Below, piece after piece: positions 47,028-54,838 of a stretch of 64,000 bases of DNA; position 1 is the stretch's first letter, and each line of letters opens with the position of its first letter. Source of the DNA: Sorangium cellulosum (GTDB taxonomy: Bacteria; Myxococcota_A; Polyangia; Polyangiales; Polyangiaceae); contig NZ_CP012673.1 of the NCBI RefSeq assembly GCF_002950945.1, forward strand, positions 992,001 through 1,056,000, written 5' to 3'. The position numbers were made by a program, and so were the translations under genes. Below the pieces are notes generated by a model that ran no database searches, was not told where the DNA came from, and saw only the letters and a program-made list of their open reading frames with translations.

Positions 47028-47115
47028 CCCACCCAGGATCCCCGCCGCCCCTGCTCCCGGCCGGCACGCCCCGCATCCAGGACCGCGCTCGCCCAGCGTG
47101 GATCCAGGGCCGCGC

Positions 47116-48210
47116 TCACCCGGGCTCGGCCCGCACCCCAGGCGCGCCGAGCGCCTGCCGCCGCACGACACACGCGCCGAGCGCGTCCAGGATCCGCGCG
47201 TGCCGCTCCGCGGGCGCCCACACGAGGACGTGACCGCCGCCGCCGGCGCCGCACACCCGCAGCACCTCCACCCCGAGGCCGTCGAGCCGCTGCCCGAGCG
47301 CGAGCGCGAGCGCGCTCGCCGGCCCCGAGAGGCGCACCTTCGCCGCGGCCCCGCGGCGCATGCCCGAGAGCACCAGCGGGAGCGAGCCGACCTCGAAGCC
47401 GCGCGCGACGTCGGCCGCCGCGGCCACGAGCTCGCCCCGCGCGTCGATCGCCGCGCCGGCGTCCATCCGATCCAGGACCTCGCCGGACACGCGCCGCACC
47501 TCGGTGTCCACGAGCAGCAGCCCGGACGAGAGCGCGGACACGAGATCCGGCGAGCCGACCGGGAGCGGGCGCACCGCCGAGCAGCCGCGGGCGTCGAAGG
47601 AGAGATCGAGCAGCCCGCCGAACGCCGCGAACACCTGATCCTGCGCGCCGCACGCGTTGCTCAGGCGCTCGCGCTCGATCGCGACCGCCTCGCGCCCGAG
47701 CTCCTCCGGCGCGGCCACCTCGCCGACCGACGCGCGCAGCGCGAACAGCGCGGCCACCGCGGCCGACGCGCTGCCGCCGAGGCCTGCGCCGGGCGCCATC
47801 TCCGTCTCGATCCGGATGGCGACCCCGTCGCCGACGCCCACCACCGAGAGCGCCGCCTCGATCAGGCGGAACGCGACGTCGTCGCGAGGCGGATCGCCCC
47901 GGCGCCGCGTGAGCACACGCGCCGCCCCGGCGCCGGCGTCCTCGGCCGGGTGGCCGGCAGCCCGCGCAGCCCGCGCAGCCGACTCCATCCGCACCCAGCC
48001 CCGATCGAACGGCTCCACGACCGCGCGCACGCGCAGATCGATCGCCGCGCCGACGACGCGCCCGCCGCCGTGGCGCGCGACGCCCGGCAGATCGCTGCCC
48101 CCTCCGGCAAACGAGACGCGCATCGGCGCGCTCGCGACCGCGCGCCGCAGCGGGCTCCGCGGCGGGCGCGGGGCGGGGAGGGAGAGGGAGGCGCCGCAAG
48201 GGGTGGTCAT
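47116..48210 (-). CDS. GHMP-family sugar kinase (heptose 7-phosphate kinase-like)
   Basis: ATG at 48210 follows GAAGGA by four bases and gives 364 residues; the open frame upstream of it is not protein-like. GHMP kinase motifs are clear: FAGGGSDLPG near the start (motif 1), APGAGLGGSASAAVAA (motif 2, ATP loop) and CGAGGGGHVLV (motif 3). The FAGGGSDLP form is typical of the D-glycero-D-manno-heptose-7-phosphate kinase (HddA) and L-fucokinase-like subfamily. It would act in the synthesis of a surface polysaccharide sugar nucleotide. No other pathway genes are adjacent, so the substrate is uncertain. Confidence 0.82.
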   Translation of the reverse strand: MTTPCGASLSLPAPRPPRSPLRRAVASAPMRVSFAGGGSDLPGVARHGGGRVVGAAIDLRVRAVVEPFDRGWVRMESAARAARAAGHPAEDAGAGAARVLTRRRGDPPRDDVAFRLIEAALSVVGVGDGVAIRIETEMAPGAGLGGSASAAVAALFALRASVGEVAAPEELGREAVAIERERLSNACGAQDQVFAAFGGLLDLSFDARGCSAVRPLPVGSPDLVSALSSGLLLVDTEVRRVSGEVLDRMDAGAAIDARGELVAAAADVARGFEVGSLPLVLSGMRRGAAAKVRLSGPASALALALGQRLDGLGVEVLRVCGAGGGGHVLVWAPAERHARILDALGACVVRRQALGAPGVRAEPG

Positions 48211-48508
48211 GTCGTCCTTCAGCACGGGCGCGACCCGCCGGCAGGCAAGGCAGACCCAGGGGCCGCGGCGGAGCGCTCCGCGGCGGCACGTCGTGCAGGG
48301 AGCGAGCCAGCCATGGAGAGCCCAGCGTGCACGCACGCCCGCGTGGACCCTCGTCCGCGGCCCGCCCGCGCGGGCCCCGGGCCGCGGCTCACCCGCGCCG
48401 CGAGCCGCAGGCGCACGCGCGCCGCGCGTGCCCGCGTCGCGATCGACGGCGCGGACGGAGCGCATGGAGTGGATCCGAAGCGCGAGGTCGCCGTCCGGCG
48501 AGGGCGCC

Positions 48509-49012
48509 TCAGTTCAGGCCCTTGCTCGCGGGCTCGCTCCGCGGCGCGGGCTGCGCGCGCGCCGCGTCGAGGATCCGGTCGATCACCCTGAGCCCGGCCG
48601 TGAGCATGTCCCGCTCAGCGCGCTCGCCCCCCGCGTGCACCTCGGCCGCCTTCTCGCGCAGCGTGAGGGCGTCGCGGCGGACGACCGGGAGCCGCCCGGC
48701 GGCCGCCGCCTCGGCGATGCGCCCGGCGAGATCGTAGACCAGGAACGCGTCCTCCTCGCTGATGCGCGGCTCCGCGCGCTCAAGGAGGGCGCCAGCGCGC
48801 GCCCGCGATCCGCCGCCGCGGTTCCCGCGGACGAGCGTCGCGACCTCGTCCTCGTCGTCGTCTCCGATCGACCCCGCGGAGACGCGGTCGAGCAGGCAGG
48901 TCAGCTCGACGCGGTAGGAGGCGAGGACCAGCGCGCAGAGCGCCCCGCGATCGCGCAGCGAGAAGAGGATCAGCTCGAGGAGCCGGTCGGACCGGGTCGC
49001 GCAATTTTGCAT
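48509..49012 (-). CDS. Hypothetical protein
   Basis: 167 residues, predicted all-helical, with segments RSDRLLELILFSLRDRGALC, LASYRVELTCLLDRVS and EEDAFLVYDLAGRIAEAAA. No signal peptide and no recognised domain. Divergent from the helicase gene, with about 300 bases between. Codon bias is like the neighbours, which supports a real gene. Confidence 0.6.
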   Translation of the reverse strand: MQNCATRSDRLLELILFSLRDRGALCALVLASYRVELTCLLDRVSAGSIGDDDEDEVATLVRGNRGGGSRARAGALLERAEPRISEEDAFLVYDLAGRIAEAAAAGRLPVVRRDALTLREKAAEVHAGGERAERDMLTAGLRVIDRILDAARAQPAPRSEPASKGLN

Positions 49013-49312
49013 CGCCGCCTTTTACGGCTTTCCACCTCGCGACCTCAATCCTGAACGCCACCGCCCGCGGCGGATCGGGCGCGGCTGCCAGGCGCGTTAC
49101 ACCCCGGAGGCGCCCGCGTGGCGCGCCGCCCTCGGCGGGGATCACCGCCTCGGCGGATCGCCGGCGTGGGGGGGCCCACGCGGCGGTTGCGGAGCTCTGC
49201 CGGATCGGTCAATAGCTCCGACCCTCCTGCGCCGGTCGGGCCGCGACGTGGACCGCTGGCGCGCCGTCGCACGCGCTCGTGCCTGTCCCCTGAGCATCGC
49301 ATCGGCATTCCC
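49013..49312. other. Intergenic region between divergent genes
   Basis: About 300 bases. A plus frame open from 49118 merges with the helicase gene, but its first ~65 codons read as Arg/Pro/Ser-rich non-protein sequence, so most of this interval is taken as promoter region. No repeat or RNA structure was seen. Confidence 0.4.
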
Positions 49313-51640
49313 GTGACCGCGAATCGTCCTACGAGCCCCACCCTCACCGCCACGACCGCCACGACCGACGGCGCGCAGCCCGCCGGGCCGACCCCGGCCG
49401 AGCCCGCGCCCGCGAACGGCGCTCCTGGAGCGCAGCTGAGCGAGCGCGGCGCGGCGATCGTCCGCGAGGAGGAGGCCCTGCTCACCCGCGTGACCGAGCA
49501 CCTCGCCGCGGCCGCGACCAAGCCGTCGCGGCCCCCGCCGGTCGAGAACTACGAGGAGCAGCTCCTCTCGCTGCGCGATCAGATCGCGGCGGCGCGGCTC
49601 GAGGACGTGCCGGCGCTCGTGCAGCAGATGGAGCGCCTGCAAGGGATCGCGGCGCGGAGGAACGAGAACGTCGTCGAGCCCGTCGATCCGAAGTCGCCCT
49701 ACTTCGGCCACCTGCGCCTCCGCGAGAAGGGCCGCCCCGAGCGCGACGTGCTCATCGGGCGCACGACGCTCATCGACGCGAGCGCGGGCGTGCGCATCGT
49801 CGACTGGCGCCACGCCCCGGTCAGCCAGATCTACTACCGCTACGAGGAAGGCGCGGAGTACGAGGAGACCTTCGGCGAGCGCGAGGTCGAGGGCACCGTG
49901 CTCGTGCGGCGCACCGTGACCATCGACGACGGCGAGCTCTACCGCATCTCGGCGCCGCAGGGGACGTTCGTGCGCACGTCGTCGGGGGACTTCCGCGAGA
50001 TCGCCACGCGGGCGACCGAGCTCGCCGGCGGCCAGGGCTCGGCGGTGCGCCCCGAGGACATGCGCGACATCGCGCTCGCGGGGACGGCCGGGGCGCGCGG
50101 CGGCCTCGGGACCGGCGCGACGTTCCACGCGCGCGAGGACCGGCACCTGCCGGAGATCGCGGCGCTGCTCGACCCGCGGCAGTTCGAGCTCATCTCGAAG
50201 CCGGACGCGGGCATCGTCGTCATCCAGGGCGGCGCCGGCAGCGGCAAGACGACGATCGGCGTCCACCGGCTCGCCTTCCTCGCCTATGGCGGCGGCCGGC
50301 GCTTCACGGCCGACAAGATGCTCGTCATCGTCGGCAGCCCCGCGCTCCGCGCGTACATCAGCGAGGCGCTCCCCGCGCTCGGCCTGGCCGGCATCGCGGT
50401 GGAGACGTTCTCGGAGTGGGCGCGCGTGGCCAGGAAGCGCGCGTTCCCCTGGCTCGAGGCGCCGGTCGAGGAGAACACGCCGTCGGTGGTCACCCGCTAC
50501 AAGACCCACCCGGCGATGCTCCACCTCCTCGAGCAGCGCGCGGCGGAGCTCAAGGACGACGCGCGCGCGCGGCGCGACTCGCGCGGCACCCTCGCGTTCT
50601 GGGCGGACCTGCTCACGGACCTCGACCGGGTGATGGCCGCCTTCGAGGCGGCGGGCGACCCCGAGTTCGGCCCGGAGCAGGTGAAGCGCGCGTGGCGCTG
50701 GTGCGCGGATCGGTGCCCGGCCGTGCTCGATCTCGACCCGGGCGACCGCGCCGAGCGCAAGGCGGCGATGGCCGACGAGCCCGCCGAGGACGACGACGAG
50801 CGCGGCGCGGACGCGCGCGAGGTGGGGGGCGACGACCGCGCGGTGCTCGATCCGGAGGACGACGCGCTCCTCCTGCGGGCGTACCAGCTCCTCCGGGGCG
50901 AGCTCCGCAAGGGGAAGAACGTGCTCGTCTACGAGCACCTCTTCGTGGACGAGGCGCAGGACCTCGCGCCGATCGATCTCGCGGTGCTGCTCGGCGTGGT
51001 CTCCGAGCCGCGCAGCGTGACGCTGGCGGGCGACACGGCGCAGCGGCTCTTCATGGACTCCGGCTTCCGCGACTGGCGCGCGACGCTCGACGACCTCGGC
51101 CTGTCGCGGGTCGACGTCGAGCCGCTGCGCATCGCGTACCGATCGACGCGCGAGGTGCTCGCGTTCGCCCGCGCGGTCCTGGGCCCGCTGGCGGATCCGA
51201 CCCCGCCCCTCGCGCCCCGCAGCGGCGCGCCGGTCGAGCACCACCATTTCCCGAGCGCCGGCGCCGCCGTCGCCTTCCTCGCCGACGCGATCCGCCCGCT
51301 CTTCGGCCGCGAGCCGCGCGCGACGCTGGCGATCCTGGCGCGCCACCCCGAGCAGGCGGACGTCTACTACGACGCCCTCAGGATGGCGGAGATCCCGAAC
51401 CTCCGGCGGGTGCGCGCCTACGAGTTCGCGTTCCGCCCCGGCGTCGAGGTGACCGAGATCCGGCAGGTGAAGGGCCTGGAGTACGACTACGTGGTGCTGG
51501 TCGACGTGAACGCGTCGACCTACCCGGCGGACGACGAGTCGCGGCACCTGCTCCACATCGGGGCGACCCGCGCGGCGCACCAGCTCTGGGTGATCTCGAC
51601 GGCGGCGCCGTCGCCGCTCGTGCCCGACTGGCTGGGCTGA
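49313..51640 (+). CDS. HelD-like UvrD/Rep-family helicase
   Basis: 775 residues if GTG 49313 is the start; the frame is open further upstream and the true start is uncertain. An N-terminal coiled-coil region (about 35-125) is followed by a superfamily 1 helicase core. Walker A reads GGAGSGKTT and Walker B FVDEAQDLAP, with GDTAQR (motif III-like) and RIAYRSTREV (motif IV) and, near the end, QVKGLEYDYVVLVDV (motif V) and LLHIGATRAAHQL (motif VI). This layout with the long N-terminal arm matches HelD, which dissociates stalled RNA polymerase, rather than classical UvrD. It acts in the cytoplasm. The 3' end has been partly duplicated. Confidence 0.85.
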   Translation: MTANRPTSPTLTATTATTDGAQPAGPTPAEPAPANGAPGAQLSERGAAIVREEEALLTRVTEHLAAAATKPSRPPPVENYEEQLLSLRDQIAAARLEDVPALVQQMERLQGIAARRNENVVEPVDPKSPYFGHLRLREKGRPERDVLIGRTTLIDASAGVRIVDWRHAPVSQIYYRYEEGAEYEETFGEREVEGTVLVRRTVTIDDGELYRISAPQGTFVRTSSGDFREIATRATELAGGQGSAVRPEDMRDIALAGTAGARGGLGTGATFHAREDRHLPEIAALLDPRQFELISKPDAGIVVIQGGAGSGKTTIGVHRLAFLAYGGGRRFTADKMLVIVGSPALRAYISEALPALGLAGIAVETFSEWARVARKRAFPWLEAPVEENTPSVVTRYKTHPAMLHLLEQRAAELKDDARARRDSRGTLAFWADLLTDLDRVMAAFEAAGDPEFGPEQVKRAWRWCADRCPAVLDLDPGDRAERKAAMADEPAEDDDERGADAREVGGDDRAVLDPEDDALLLRAYQLLRGELRKGKNVLVYEHLFVDEAQDLAPIDLAVLLGVVSEPRSVTLAGDTAQRLFMDSGFRDWRATLDDLGLSRVDVEPLRIAYRSTREVLAFARAVLGPLADPTPPLAPRSGAPVEHHHFPSAGAAVAFLADAIRPLFGREPRATLAILARHPEQADVYYDALRMAEIPNLRRVRAYEFAFRPGVEVTEIRQVKGLEYDYVVLVDVNASTYPADDESRHLLHIGATRAAHQLWVISTAAPSPLVPDWLG

Positions 51641-51714
51641 GGCGCGGCGCACCAGCTCCGGGGGGTCTCGACGGCGGCGCCGTCGCCGCTCGTGCCCGAC
51701 TGGCCGGGCTGAGG
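51571..51714 (+). repeat. 72-bp tandem duplication at the helicase 3' end
   Basis: Positions 51571-51642, which encode the last 23 codons and stop, recur at 51643-51714 with about five substitutions. The second copy is past the stop codon. Because 72 is a multiple of three, the unit repeats the coding frame, with a second in-frame stop. Confidence 0.85.
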
Positions 51715-51834
51715 CGCCGCGGCGTGGGGGCTCGTGCTCGGCGGCGCCCGCTCGGCTGACGGCGGGCTCCGCCGAGGTGGATCGCTCGCGGAACCTGCGC
51801 TCGACAAGATCGACATGGCGCCGTGAGAGAATCC

Positions 51835-51862
51835 TTGACCAGGGCGGAGCTGTGAGTAGATT
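51835..51862 (+). promoter_or_regulatory. Predicted sigma-70 type promoter of the initiator tRNA
   Basis: TTGACC (51835-51840) and TAGATT (51857-51862) are separated by 16 bases. The expected transcription start, 6-7 bases downstream, coincides with the tRNA 5' end at 51869. Confidence 0.55.
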
Positions 51863-51868
51863 CCCTCT

Positions 51869-51945
<77 letters not shown>

Positions 51946-51967
51946 CGACCCAAGCAGCATATGAGGA

Positions 51968-52004
51968 CGCGAGGACTGGCCGAATCTGGCCACCTCGCGT
52001 TTTT
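51968..52004 (+). terminator. Rho-independent terminator of the initiator tRNA
   Basis: The stem CGCGAGG / CCTCGCG with an inner GGCC / GGCC pair is followed by five T at 52000-52004. It lies 22 bases after the tRNA CCA end. Confidence 0.8.
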
Positions 52005-52157
52005 CGTTTCTGCTGGTTGAAAAGGGCCTGGATGCCGGCCGGATGGCTCCGCCCAGCGCCGCTGCCGGCGATGAGGGCCTGGGATGCCGGTCTGGCGGCC
52101 CCTGCCCAGGGTCGTTGCTGCTCCTGGTCTGCTGAGCGTGGCGCCTCGTGCGCGTCA

Positions 52158-52260
52158 TCACTCGATGAGCCGCGGCAATCTCACTTCAATAACCGTGGCC
52201 TCTCCAAAGGCATCTTCGGAGGCGGTCACCTTTCCATGATTCCTTCTCGCCGCGCGGGGC
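52158..52260 (-). pseudogene. Short remnant of a histidine kinase C-terminus
   Basis: On the minus strand, about 34 codons end at TGA (52158-52160) and read NHGKVTASEDAFGEATV then IEVRLPRLIE. This is the pattern of the final strands of a HATPase domain (HGGxV...G.G..F.V.LP). The rest of the domain is not present upstream. It may be a relic of a gene lost next to the tRNA. The similarity is short and was judged by eye. Confidence 0.35.
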
Positions 52261-52502
52261 GACACCTGCTCTGAACGACTCGACGGTTGCGCCGCTCACA
52301 GGGGTTGCCGCGGGCGTTCGCTGAGCTCCTCGAGGGGATGGGTTGCAACGCGCCCAGGTACAACAAGACCCGCGGGCAGGACCCGGGGAGCGGCGACAGC
52401 GGGCCGCCCGTGGACCGGCGCCTCGACCGCTGGCTGGAGCACCTCGTCCGGAGCGAGGATTTCACGTCTGTCCTCGGACCGCTGGGGCGCGGGCTGCCGC
52501 GG

Positions 52503-52618
52503 CGCGCCCGCCCCCCGGCGCGCGCTCGCCCCCCGGCGCGCCCGCCGCCGTCGGCGCGCGCAGCCCCCCGGCGCGCCCGCCGCCGTCGGCGCGTGCAGCC
52601 CCCCGGCGCGCCCTCGCG
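52503..52618 (+). repeat. C/G-rich tandem repeat, about 35-bp unit
   Basis: About three units of about 35 bases built on GCCCCCCGGCGCGCCCGCC followed by GCCGTCGGCGCG. The first unit is partly degraded. No coding or RNA role is visible. Confidence 0.75.
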
Positions 52619-52748
52619 TCGCGGCGTAGGCAGGCGCCGGCCTCGTGATGTAGGATGGTGGTAGCGGCGGTTCCTGTGCCCTGAACACGCGCGCCAGCAC
52701 GCGCATCCCACCGAAGCACTCCCCGTAACCCCCAGCGGACAAGTGACG

Positions 52749-54773
52749 ATGGCGAAACCGAACGATCCCTTTGCGCCCCCGACGAACACGCGCGGCCCTG
52801 CGCCGGCTGGGGACGCGGCCAAGCCGCAACGCGGAATCAGCGTGCCCGCCCCTCCGCGCGGGGGGGCGTCTGCCGCAGCGGGGCCCGCCACGCAACGAGG
52901 GCCGGGCGCCTACGGCGCGCCCGAGTTCGTGAACAAGGCGGCGCGGCCCGGCCCGGCGGCCGAGCTGCTGAGCCCGCGCACCATCGAGCTCGTGCAGTGG
53001 TCCTGGGCGAAGGTGATGCCCATCTCGGACGCCGCCGCGGCGCTCTTCTATGAGCGGCTGTTCACGCTCGATCCGTCGGTGCGGCCGCTGTTCAAGAACG
53101 ACATCGCCGAGCAGAAGAAGAAGCTCATGCAGACGCTCGCCGTGGCCGTCGACGGGCTGAACAACCTCGGCAAGCTCGTGCCCGTGCTCCAGTCGCTCGG
53201 CGTCCGGCACCACGGGTACATGGTCGCCGAGCACCACTACGACGTGGTGGGCGAGGCCCTGCTCTGGACGCTGCGCGAGGGGCTCGGCGATGCGTTCTCG
53301 AGCGACATCGAGACGGCGTGGAAAGAGGTCTACGGCGTGATCGCCGACGTCATGAAGAAGGCGGCCGCGGCGCACGCGGCGGTCGGCAGCACGCAGGTGC
53401 TCCCCCCGACCGCGCCGGCGCTCGGCGCGGGCGCCGCGCGCGCGAACGCCCCGGCGCCGGCGCGGAGCCCCTCGCCGCGCCCGAACGCCGCCGAGCCGGC
53501 GCAGCGGCCGAAGTCGGTGCCGCCGCCGTCGTCGGCCAAGATGGCCGCGAGGACGCTCGTCGGCGTGATGCCGCCCTGGCAGCAGAGCGAGCCGCCGCCG
53601 CCTCAGCCTCAGCCGGCCGCCGGCTTGGGCGCGCCGATCAGCCCGCGCACCATCGAGCTCGTGCAGCGGTCGTGGGCGAAGGTGATGCCCATCTCGGACG
53701 CCGCCGCGGCGCTCTTCTACGACCGCCTCTTCGAGCTCGATCCGTCGGTGCGGCCGATGTTCAAGAACGACATGGCCGAGCAGAAGAAGAAGCTCATGCA
53801 GACGCTCGCCGTGGCCGTCGACGGGCTGAACAACCTCGGCAAGCTCGTGCCCGTGCTCAAGTCGCTCGGCGCCCGGCACCACGGCTACATGGTGGTCGAT
53901 CGCCACTACGACGTGGTGGGCGAGGCCCTGCTCTGGACGCTGCGCGAAGGGCTCGGCGACGGCTACAACAGCGACGTCGAGGCGGCGTGGACAGAGGTCT
54001 ACGGCCTGATCGCCGACGTCATGAAGAAGGCGGCCGCCGAGCACGTCGCCGGCGCGCCCGCGGGCAAGGCCGACGGCAAGGCGGACGCCGCGCCCGCCCG
54101 CGAGCAGCGAGCGCCCGCGCAGCGGCCGCCGCTCTCCGATCCGATCCCCCCGCAGAGCGTCACCGAGGTGATGAAGCCGCGGCGGCGCCCGAGCGCCATC
54201 GACGAGGACGCCGACACGCTGCACTACCAGACGAACCCGGCCCACGAGGCCCTGCTGAACGCGGCCGCCGAGGAGCCGCGCCGGGACAGCGACTGGTCCC
54301 CGCGCGCCGGCGCCGGCGCCAGCGCGGCCCCGGCCCCGGCCCCGGCCCCGGCGGCCCCCCAGGGGATCGTCATCCCCTGGGCAGGCCAGGAGATGGTCGT
54401 CAACGTGCACGTCAAGCTGGACAGCCCGCTCGTGACGGTGCCCGCGGCCGCGCCCGCCGCGGCGCCCGCACCGGTCGCCGCGCCGGCCGCGCTCGAGCCG
54501 ACGGGGCCGAGCGGCCTCGTCGCCGGGCTCGCGATCGCCTTGCTCTCCATCGCCGCGTCGATGGCCACGGCCATCCTGCTCACGGTGGGCGCGGCGGACA
54601 GGGCTGCGCCCGGCACCGCCGCGGCGGCGGCGGACAGGGCGGCCTCGCTCAACGTGGCGTCGCTCGCGACCTACGCCGTGCCGATCATCGTCACGGTCCT
54701 CGTCCTCTCCGCGTTCACCATGGGGCACATCCTGGGACGGGGCCGCTCGCGGGGCGCCGCGGACCCGCGCTGA
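52749..54773 (+). CDS. Membrane-anchored protein with two tandem globin domains
   Basis: ATG at 52749 (MAKPNDPF); a GTG two codons earlier is in frame. The product is 674 residues. A Pro/Ala-rich leader (1-70) precedes globin 1 (about 75-208). A linker leads to globin 2 (about 298-432), which is almost identical. Both have the flavohaemoglobin-type layout: LFYERLF (Tyr B10), a Gln at E7 in AEQKKKLMQ, and a proximal His in RHHGY (about 154 and 377) followed by HYDVVGEALL. A low-complexity region follows, then two membrane helices (about 588-612 and 641-660) near the C-terminus. There is no FAD/NAD reductase domain. It could sense or bind O2 or NO and signal at the membrane; the kinase gene 65 bases downstream is the likely partner. 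Confidence 0.85.
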   Translation: MAKPNDPFAPPTNTRGPAPAGDAAKPQRGISVPAPPRGGASAAAGPATQRGPGAYGAPEFVNKAARPGPAAELLSPRTIELVQWSWAKVMPISDAAAALFYERLFTLDPSVRPLFKNDIAEQKKKLMQTLAVAVDGLNNLGKLVPVLQSLGVRHHGYMVAEHHYDVVGEALLWTLREGLGDAFSSDIETAWKEVYGVIADVMKKAAAAHAAVGSTQVLPPTAPALGAGAARANAPAPARSPSPRPNAAEPAQRPKSVPPPSSAKMAARTLVGVMPPWQQSEPPPPQPQPAAGLGAPISPRTIELVQRSWAKVMPISDAAAALFYDRLFELDPSVRPMFKNDMAEQKKKLMQTLAVAVDGLNNLGKLVPVLKSLGARHHGYMVVDRHYDVVGEALLWTLREGLGDGYNSDVEAAWTEVYGLIADVMKKAAAEHVAGAPAGKADGKADAAPAREQRAPAQRPPLSDPIPPQSVTEVMKPRRRPSAIDEDADTLHYQTNPAHEALLNAAAEEPRRDSDWSPRAGAGASAAPAPAPAPAAPQGIVIPWAGQEMVVNVHVKLDSPLVTVPAAAPAAAPAPVAAPAALEPTGPSGLVAGLAIALLSIAASMATAILLTVGAADRAAPGTAAAAADRAASLNVASLATYAVPIIVTVLVLSAFTMGHILGRGRSRGAADPR

Positions 54774-54838
54774 GGTGAGCGGCGTCGAGATCCCGGGCCG
54801 ACGTGTGCGCCCGGCGAGCGCAGGGGTTGGGTGACACC

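Larger units (their letters stand above)
52005..52748. other. Gene-poor region downstream of the tRNA
   Basis: About 740 bases. It holds a short histidine-kinase remnant on the minus strand (52158-52260) and a C/G-rich tandem repeat (52503-52618). A plus frame from 52287 encodes 125 residues (LPRAFAELLEGMGC, RRLDRWLEHLVRSEDFTSVL), whose first half could be a protein but whose second half is only translated repeat, and it has no ribosome binding site. No gene is called. Confidence 0.5.

Noticed and set aside
52296..54728. Minus-strand 810-residue frame opposite the double-globin gene
   Set aside because: Its sequence is Arg/His/Gly-rich and repeats mirror-image features of the globin gene. 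It is a shadow of high third-position GC.
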